Below are positions 39,330-44,549 of a stretch of DNA of 44,549 nucleotides, piece by piece (position 1 is the stretch's first letter; each line of letters opens with the position of its first letter). The position numbers and the translations under genes are program-made. The stretch lies in assembly GCA_002307055.1 (NCBI GenBank), contig DBTM01000080.1:396-44944 (forward strand), written 5' to 3'. The DNA is from Clostridiales bacterium UBA1316 (GTDB lineage: Bacteria > Bacillota > Clostridia > Oscillospirales > Oscillospiraceae). Below the pieces are notes generated by a model. The model saw only the letters and a program-made list of their open reading frames with translations, made no database searches and had not been told where the DNA came from.

Positions 39330-40740
39330 CGGCGGGACTATGAGCATGCTGCTTTTTGCCGGTGATGCCGTAAGAAGCGAGTATTAAAATAGGCGGGATG
39401 ATGGAGTAATGATACCGGATGGCGACTTCAACAAGCATCTGCGCCAGAATCAGCCCAGGCGCGTATAAACAGATCATCACCAGCGGCGTTCTGTTTCTAT
39501 GTTCAATCGCCCTGAGAACACCGATGACCGAAACGGCGATCAGGAAAAAATAAAATATATTGCAGGCCGTAGAAAGCAAATCCCAATGCGGCAGCGAGGC
39601 TCTCGCGTAATACGCAGCCGCGCTGTCATCCCCCATAAAAATCAGATATTTGTTATACAGCAAACGCGGGATATCGACAGTCCCATTCTTTATTTTAGTA
39701 ACCGCGTCGCTGAGCATCTGCCGCTGCGCCTTCACGGCGCTGCCGCCGTAGAGCGCGCTGTAATGGTCCAGCAGCGCCGAGTCCTGCGCGTTCCAGGTGC
39801 CCTCACTCGCGCCGTTGAGTCCGACATAGACGCTGTAACCCGGAACAGCCGCGGCTTGCTCTCCCAGCCGGAGGTTGATGTACTGCGTACCCAGAACAGA
39901 AAAACCCGCGTAGCACACAAAAACGGTGAGTATAAGGACGGCCTTTTTCACCGCTCCTTTTGTCTTATCAACAAAAATAAGCCATAAAGTGAAAGCAATC
40001 ATCGCCACGGGTGCAATCGGCCGTGTCATATTAAAAATCGTAAACAAAAAAGCCAGCAAAATAGAAGCGAGAATGATAATTTTAGTATTTACTTCAGAAA
40101 ACCGCTTATATATAAAGAGAATGACCGCCCAGCACATCAGCAGTATCGTGCAGTAAAGCGGCTCGGACAGCGTCAGCATATTATAAATAGTCTGCGACGG
40201 CGAAATAATCCAAAGCAAGCTGGCCGTGACCGCCATTCCTCTCCCGCCGACTTCAGCGCAAATATAATAAATAAGCGCCATAGACAGCGCGGACAAACAG
40301 ACGTTCAGCACCGGCGCAATGATATAATGCGCCCCCAGCACCTTGAAAAAAACACTCAAAAACAGGGAATAGCCCATGATATGCGGAAACAGCGCCGCGT
40401 AATTGTCATGAATTACAAAATTCCGGCTCAGCAGCGCCGCTGTGTCGAAAAAGGTTTTGTAATCCGCCTCCGGCATGATTTTATAGCGCAGCACCCAAAT
40501 CAGCTTTATGCAAAAGCAGGCGCCCAGCAAAACAAAAAAGCACCGCTTGCCGTTCGCCCGCGTCAGCAGACCGGCGCCTTTTCTCAAAACCATATATCCA
40601 ACCGGGCTTAAAAACACAAAGCCGCACAAAACGTCTGCATAATGGCTCATCTTAGGCGATAAAAAGCTGTACAGCACCAATAACGCCGCAAACACAAAAT
40701 AAGCGCCGTAAACAAGTCGCGTCAAATAATTCGTTCTCAT
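39313..40740 (-). CDS. GT-C type membrane glycosyltransferase-like protein
   Basis: About 475 aa with 10-12 membrane helices. The first large extracytoplasmic loop has MPEADYKTFFDTAALL, an acidic motif placed as in GT39/GT83-type polyprenyl-phosphate-sugar glycosyltransferases. The helices are followed by an outer domain (VGLNGASEGTWNAQD...) and a last membrane pair. Such enzymes add sugars from lipid carriers to lipids, proteins or wall polymers. Acceptor and donor are unknown. The ATG at 40740 (MRTNYLTRLVYG) is chosen, since the in-frame upstream ATGs at 40752 and 40776 add a short non-family leader and none has a strong ribosome site. Isolated gene with its own terminator. Confidence 0.72.
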   Translation of the reverse strand: MRTNYLTRLVYGAYFVFAALLVLYSFLSPKMSHYADVLCGFVFLSPVGYMVLRKGAGLLTRANGKRCFFVLLGACFCIKLIWVLRYKIMPEADYKTFFDTAALLSRNFVIHDNYAALFPHIMGYSLFLSVFFKVLGAHYIIAPVLNVCLSALSMALIYYICAEVGGRGMAVTASLLWIISPSQTIYNMLTLSEPLYCTILLMCWAVILFIYKRFSEVNTKIIILASILLAFLFTIFNMTRPIAPVAMIAFTLWLIFVDKTKGAVKKAVLILTVFVCYAGFSVLGTQYINLRLGEQAAAVPGYSVYVGLNGASEGTWNAQDSALLDHYSALYGGSAVKAQRQMLSDAVTKIKNGTVDIPRLLYNKYLIFMGDDSAAAYYARASLPHWDLLSTACNIFYFFLIAVSVIGVLRAIEHRNRTPLVMICLYAPGLILAQMLVEVAIRYHYSIIPPILILASYGITGKKQHAHSPAENPLM

Positions 40741-40835
40741 TTTACAACCCATCAGCCAATAATATATAGCCCCCATACGGTAATAAAATGATTATAAACA
40801 TGTATAAAGCCGTACAAACATTTTAATCATCTGTA

Positions 40836-40913
40836 GGGCAAGGGTTCTGCCCTTGCCTCCCCTCGTCCGTTGCCCTCCTATACGTCGTAGGGGACGCCGC
40901 CCTCGGCGTCCCC
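40836..40913. repeat. Two GC-rich hairpins in the gap before the glycosyltransferase gene
   Basis: GGGCAAGGG / CCCTTGCC at 40836-40857 and GGGGACGCCG / CGGCGTCCCC at 40890-40913, each preceded by GTAG. The form (GTAG plus GC hairpin) is like families A and C. A short ORF on the minus strand here is not supported. Confidence 0.55.
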
Positions 40914-41170
40914 AGCCCGCTCCTGTCATGGTTAATAAAGCAAAGCCCCAGTCATTTAGTCCGAGGCTTTCTATATGCTGATCATTCATGTGGCTCCGTA
41001 TGACGCGTGACACAGAAGCTAAGATATTGGCAACAATACGTATTTATTAATACTGTCAGCCATTGGTATTCCTGTTATCTATACCGTATTTTTGCTTAAT
41101 CTTTAAAACGGCGGCGTCGGCAAAAATATGGCCGGACGCAGTCTGCTGGCAGAGCTATATACGCAAGAGG
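40914..41170. other. Intergenic region, no gene recognised
   Basis: It separates the nucleoside transporter operon end from the glycosyltransferase gene start. It contains AT-rich stretches near 41030-41100 but no ORF with a ribosome site and no clear terminator. Confidence 0.35.
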
Positions 41171-42157
41171 TTACCGTTCCTCCCGGAAATACGCGAGGCC
41201 TAAGCTTGCGGGGGGCTGATTTTTGCGTTTGCGGCGGAGGCTGACAGTGATGAGGACGATGATGGTGGCGATAAACGGCAGGACATCGTAGAGTGCCGGC
41301 GGGACGGCGTCGATGGGGAAGTAGTAGCGCGTGACGGACAGGCCGCCGAAAATTAGCGCGGCGAGCATGGCACGCGACGGTTGCCACGCCGAGAAGATGA
41401 CGAGCGCGACAGACAGCCAGCCGTAGCCGGAGATGCAGTTGTGCACCCACACGCCGCCGACGCCGTTTGAGGAATTCATGACGATATAGAGTCCGCCCAG
41501 GCCGGAGATACCGCCGCCGATGCAGGTGGCGAGATATTTATAAACAGTGACGTTAATGCCCGCCGCGTCCGCCGCCGCGTGCCGCTCGCCGACGGCGCGC
41601 AGATTGAGGCCCTTCCGGGTGTGCGCCAAAAAGTACGTCATCAGCAGGGCCAGCGCGATGCTGAGATAAACCATAAAGTTATACGAGAACAGCAGCTTGC
41701 CCAGGACGGGGATATTCGCCAGCTGGGGGAACAGGGGACTGTTGAAGCCGCCCTTGGTGACATCGCCGACGGCGACATAGCCGCCCGCTGAATTGGCGAT
41801 GAGCTCTCCGACGAAATTGCCGAAGCCGGTGCCGAAGATCGTCAGCGCGAGGCCTGTTACATTCTGGTTGGCCCGCAGGGTAATCGTAATAACGCTGTAC
41901 AAAAAGGCGCCGAAGGCCGCGCACAAAAACGCGCAGACCAGCGCAATCAGGACGGATACCCAGGCCGCCGGATGCGCCGCCGACTGCTCGTAATAATACG
42001 AGCCCGCAAGCCCCGCGATGCCGCCCATAAACATCATGCCCTCCACGCCGAGGTTCAGGTTGCCGGACTTCTCGGTCAGTGATTCCCCGAGCGTCCCCAG
42101 CAGCAGCGGACAGGATGCGAGGACGGCGGCAATAAAGAAGCTCAGAATGTTAATCAT
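41171..42157 (-). CDS. ABC transporter permease, nucleoside (BmpA/Nup) type, second permease
   Basis: 328 aa with 8-9 membrane helices. GTLGESLTEKSGNLNLGVEGMMFMGG at the start and LRAVGERHAAADAAGINVTVYKY in the centre are characteristic of the BPD_transp_2 permeases that work with BmpA-type lipoproteins in nucleoside uptake (NupPQ/YufPQ-like). It overlaps the first permease gene by 8 bases. Last gene of the operon. Substrate assigned by family only. Confidence 0.88.
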   Translation of the reverse strand: MINILSFFIAAVLASCPLLLGTLGESLTEKSGNLNLGVEGMMFMGGIAGLAGSYYYEQSAAHPAAWVSVLIALVCAFLCAAFGAFLYSVITITLRANQNVTGLALTIFGTGFGNFVGELIANSAGGYVAVGDVTKGGFNSPLFPQLANIPVLGKLLFSYNFMVYLSIALALLMTYFLAHTRKGLNLRAVGERHAAADAAGINVTVYKYLATCIGGGISGLGGLYIVMNSSNGVGGVWVHNCISGYGWLSVALVIFSAWQPSRAMLAALIFGGLSVTRYYFPIDAVPPALYDVLPFIATIIVLITVSLRRKRKNQPPASLGLAYFREER

Positions 42158-43262
42158 TCGGAACCACCTCCATTTTTCTCCTGCGGAAGATCAGGCGGTA
42201 ATTGATAAAAAATTCGCAGCCGAGCATAAAGAACAGTATTGTGCCGATGAGGACCTCGGAAGCCGAGGCCGGAATTTTAAAATTCGTCTGAATCGTATTG
42301 GCGCCTTTTGTCAGCACAGCGAGAAAAATCGCAATGATGATCATGGCAAACGGGTTGAGCTTAGCCAGCCACGCCACCGAAATAGCCGTAAAGCCGTAGC
42401 CCCCCGAGGTGGTGTCGCTCAGCGTATAGCTCGAGCCGCCCACAATCAGGCAGCCGACGACACCGGAAATGGCGCCCGATAAAAATACGGTCCGTATAAT
42501 GATCTTGGGGACATTCATCCCGACGTATTTGGATGTGCGCTCGCTCTCGCCGACAACGGTGATTTCATAGCCGTGCTTCGTGTATTTCATATAGATAAAC
42601 ATAAGCACCGCCGTCACCAGTACGATGATCCAGCCGATATTGACGCCGAGCACCTCCGGCAGCCGGGCGGACTGGTCAAACATTGCGATCTTCGGGAAGC
42701 CGCCGCTCATCGGGTTCATCCACGGCCCCATACGCAGATATTTGACAATGCCGAACGCGACATAGTTGAGCATCAGCGTTAACAGCGTCTCGTTTGTGCC
42801 CCATCTGGCCTTGAACACCGCCGGGATGAACGCCCAAAAGCCGCCCGCCGCGGCAGCGGCGATAAACATGCATATAAGCAAAACGGGGCGGGACATGCTC
42901 TGATACTGGAAGAGCGCGAAATACGAGGCGGCGACGGCACCGGCCATAATCTGGCCCTCCGCGCCGATATTCCAGAACTTCATTTTAAACGCGGGCGCAA
43001 TCGACAGCGCCGCGCCTAAGAGCGGAATGGCGATTTTCGCCGTCGCGGTCAGCGCGGTCTTCGTGGAGATCGACCCGGTCACCATGTCGCGGTACACCGC
43101 GAACGGGTTGTGCCCGAGCGCCGCAATCAGCAGGCCGCCGCACATGAGCGACAGCAGAATAGCCGCAATTCGGATGCTCCACGCCCGGACGCTGGAGATG
43201 TCCGACCGCTTGACGATGCGTGCCAAAGGCTCGCTGTGCTCGCGCAGAGAGGCGCTATTCAT
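42150..43262 (-). CDS. ABC transporter permease, nucleoside (BmpA/Nup) type, first permease
   Basis: 370 aa. About ten membrane helices with the typical NIGAEGQIMAGAVAASY, GTNETLLTLMLNYVA and GYEITVVGESERTSKYVGMNVPKI regions of the first permease in nucleoside ABC systems. The ATG at 43262 follows AAGGGTGA and overlaps the ATPase stop (43255) by 8 bases. An in-frame ATG at 43283 would lie farther inside the ATPase gene. Confidence 0.88.
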   Translation of the reverse strand: MNSASLREHSEPLARIVKRSDISSVRAWSIRIAAILLSLMCGGLLIAALGHNPFAVYRDMVTGSISTKTALTATAKIAIPLLGAALSIAPAFKMKFWNIGAEGQIMAGAVAASYFALFQYQSMSRPVLLICMFIAAAAAGGFWAFIPAVFKARWGTNETLLTLMLNYVAFGIVKYLRMGPWMNPMSGGFPKIAMFDQSARLPEVLGVNIGWIIVLVTAVLMFIYMKYTKHGYEITVVGESERTSKYVGMNVPKIIIRTVFLSGAISGVVGCLIVGGSSYTLSDTTSGGYGFTAISVAWLAKLNPFAMIIIAIFLAVLTKGANTIQTNFKIPASASEVLIGTILFFMLGCEFFINYRLIFRRRKMEVVPND

Positions 43263-44549
43263 TATTGTCACCCTTCTTTTCACTCATGCTGGTCATCATC
43301 AGCCCGACCTCTTCTTTTGTGACGGAACGCCCGTCCGCGATGCCGCTGATCTTTCCGCCGCATAAAACGACGATCCGGTCGCAGAGCTCGAGCAGCACAT
43401 CCAGGTCCTCTCCGACATAAATGACGGCGACGCCCGCTTTTTTCTGCTCGTTGAGGAGCGCGTAAATCGTATAGGAGGTATTGATATCGAGGCCCCGCAC
43501 GGCGTACGCCGTCATCAGCACTCTCGGCGAAGCTGAAATTTCGCGCCCGACGAGCACCTTCTGGACATTGCCGCCGGAGAGGCGGCTGACCGGCGTTGAA
43601 ACGCCCGGCGTTGCGATTTCCAGCTGTTCGATGACCTCCTCGGCCAGCTTCCTCGGCGCTTTCCGGTTCGTAAAGCCCGATTTGCCCTCGGAATAGCTGC
43701 GCAGCAGCATATTGTCGGCCATGTCCATACTGCCGACAAGCCCCATGCCGAGCCTGTCCTCCGGTACGAACGACAGCGCCACGCCGAGCTTCCTGATCTG
43801 CATCGGCCGCTTGCCCACAAGCTCTGTCGCCTCGCCGGAATCGTCCGGATAGTATAAAATGCTGCTGCCGGGTGCCAGAGGATATAACCCGGCGACGCCC
43901 TCGAGCAGCTCCTTCTGGCCGTTACCGGATATGCCCGCGATGCCGAGGATCTCGCCGCCGCGTGCCGTAAAGCTGATATCATCGAGGATTTTAAAGCCCT
44001 CGTTGTCAAAGCAGCTGAGGTTTTTAACAACGAGCCGCGGCGTCGGATTGACCGGCTCCGGGCGGGCTATATTCAGGCTCACCGCGCGTCCGACCATCAT
44101 TTCCGTCAGCGACTGCGCCGTTGCCTCGCTCGTTTTTACCGTATCGATATATTCGCCCTTGCGCAGCACAGCCACCCGGTCGGAGATGCCGAGCACCTCG
44201 TGGAGCTTGTGCGTGATAATGACGACGGACTTCCCGTCGTCCCGCATGCTCCGCAGCACCGCGAACAGCTTTTCCGTCTCCTGCGCCGTTAAAACAGCCG
44301 TCGGCTCGTCCAAAATCAGGATGCTCGCGCCGCGGTAAAGAACCTTTATGATTTCAACCGTCTGCTTTTCGGAGACGGACATGTCGTAAATTTTTCGGTC
44401 TGGATTGACGGCGAATCCATAGCGCTGTGCGATTTCGCGGACCTCTTCGGCAATTTTCCTCAGGTCGAGTCGACCCTTGCCGCTCAGACCCAGGATGATG
44501 TTTTCCGCCGCCGTCATGTTGTCGACCAGCTTGAAATGCTGGTGCACCA
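43255..44549 (-). CDS. ABC transporter ATP-binding protein, nucleoside type (N-terminus outside window)
   Basis: At least 431 residues of a two-domain ATPase of the sugar/nucleoside family; the frame is open to the right edge (VHQHFKLVDNMTAAENI is the Q-loop region), so the first Walker A is missing from the window. First domain: MSVSEKQTVEI signature, LILDEPTAVLT Walker B, ITHKL H-loop. Second domain: GISGNGQKEL in place of Walker A, signature LSGGNVQKV, and a Walker-B region reading LMTAYAVRGLD where family members usually have a PTRGLD form. It couples ATP use to the two permeases downstream. The BmpA-like binding protein should lie beyond the window. Confidence 0.9.
   Translation of the reverse strand, partial: VHQHFKLVDNMTAAENIILGLSGKGRLDLRKIAEEVREIAQRYGFAVNPDRKIYDMSVSEKQTVEIIKVLYRGASILILDEPTAVLTAQETEKLFAVLRSMRDDGKSVVIITHKLHEVLGISDRVAVLRKGEYIDTVKTSEATAQSLTEMMVGRAVSLNIARPEPVNPTPRLVVKNLSCFDNEGFKILDDISFTARGGEILGIAGISGNGQKELLEGVAGLYPLAPGSSILYYPDDSGEATELVGKRPMQIRKLGVALSFVPEDRLGMGLVGSMDMADNMLLRSYSEGKSGFTNRKAPRKLAEEVIEQLEIATPGVSTPVSRLSGGNVQKVLVGREISASPRVLMTAYAVRGLDINTSYTIYALLNEQKKAGVAVIYVGEDLDVLLELCDRIVVLCGGKISGIADGRSVTKEEVGLMMTSMSEKKGDNNE

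Noticed and set aside
40792..41013. 73-codon minus-strand frame upstream of the glycosyltransferase gene
   Set aside because: It is made mostly of GC hairpin repeats and has no convincing ribosome site.

Overview
The window looks like a chromosomal segment of an anaerobic member of the Clostridia (Firmicutes). The basis is the Rnf ion-motive complex in the clostridial order C-D-G-E-A-B, the trio of Gx-transporter, NusG-domain-II and ApbE genes, Firmicutes-type Shine-Dalgarno sites, a BmpA-type nucleoside ABC transporter, and GC-rich hairpin repeats of the kind seen in gut Clostridia. I cannot name a genus. Most genes are moderately GC-rich. The stretch at about 1320-3200 is clearly AT-rich and probably acquired.

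Layout. 1-657 is the C-terminal end of ClpB. 770-3028 is an accessory island: a GIY-YIG-like protein, a 58-aa unknown, and an anti-phage dCTP/dCMP deaminase-like gene whose N-terminal domain is cut off by an in-frame stop and whose expected start reads ACG. 3610-9596 holds a small conserved protein, an MBL-fold hydrolase, a basic/acidic-tailed protein, a condensation-like acyltransferase with a DUF6320-type membrane partner, an orphan Phd/YefM-like antitoxin, a DEAD-box RNA helicase and a small unknown. Two of these genes (5156 and 8040) share a near-identical hairpin leader. 9635-11750 has the Gx transporter, NusG-II and ApbE genes. 11774-15931 is a MarR-controlled heterodimeric ABC exporter. 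16245-19490 pairs a 3-hydroxyacyl-CoA dehydrogenase with a solute-binding-like protein that lacks a signal peptide. 19592-20713 is an XRE regulator. 20924-26413 is the complete rnfCDGEAB operon with an RseC-like protein. 26684-28755 is cysE and an XdhC-family protein with swapped domain order.

29344-39174 is the most striking part: seven tandem paralogues of a roughly 410-residue serine hydrolase (class C beta-lactamase / family VIII esterase fold), all on the minus strand, none with a signal peptide, with one GNAT acetyltransferase embedded. They fall into two subfamilies and vary at the third residue of the second catalytic motif (N, D, S or G). The rest is a GT-C-type membrane glycosyltransferase and a nucleoside-type ABC transporter (two permeases and a partial ATPase) running off the right edge.

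Functional links. ApbE attaches FMN to RnfG and RnfD, so the ApbE and Rnf loci belong to one membrane redox system. XdhC (molybdenum-hydroxylase maturation) and the nucleoside transporter could both serve purine use, but no dehydrogenase is in the window. The role of the hydrolase array is unknown. No rRNA, tRNA, CRISPR array or transposase was recognised.
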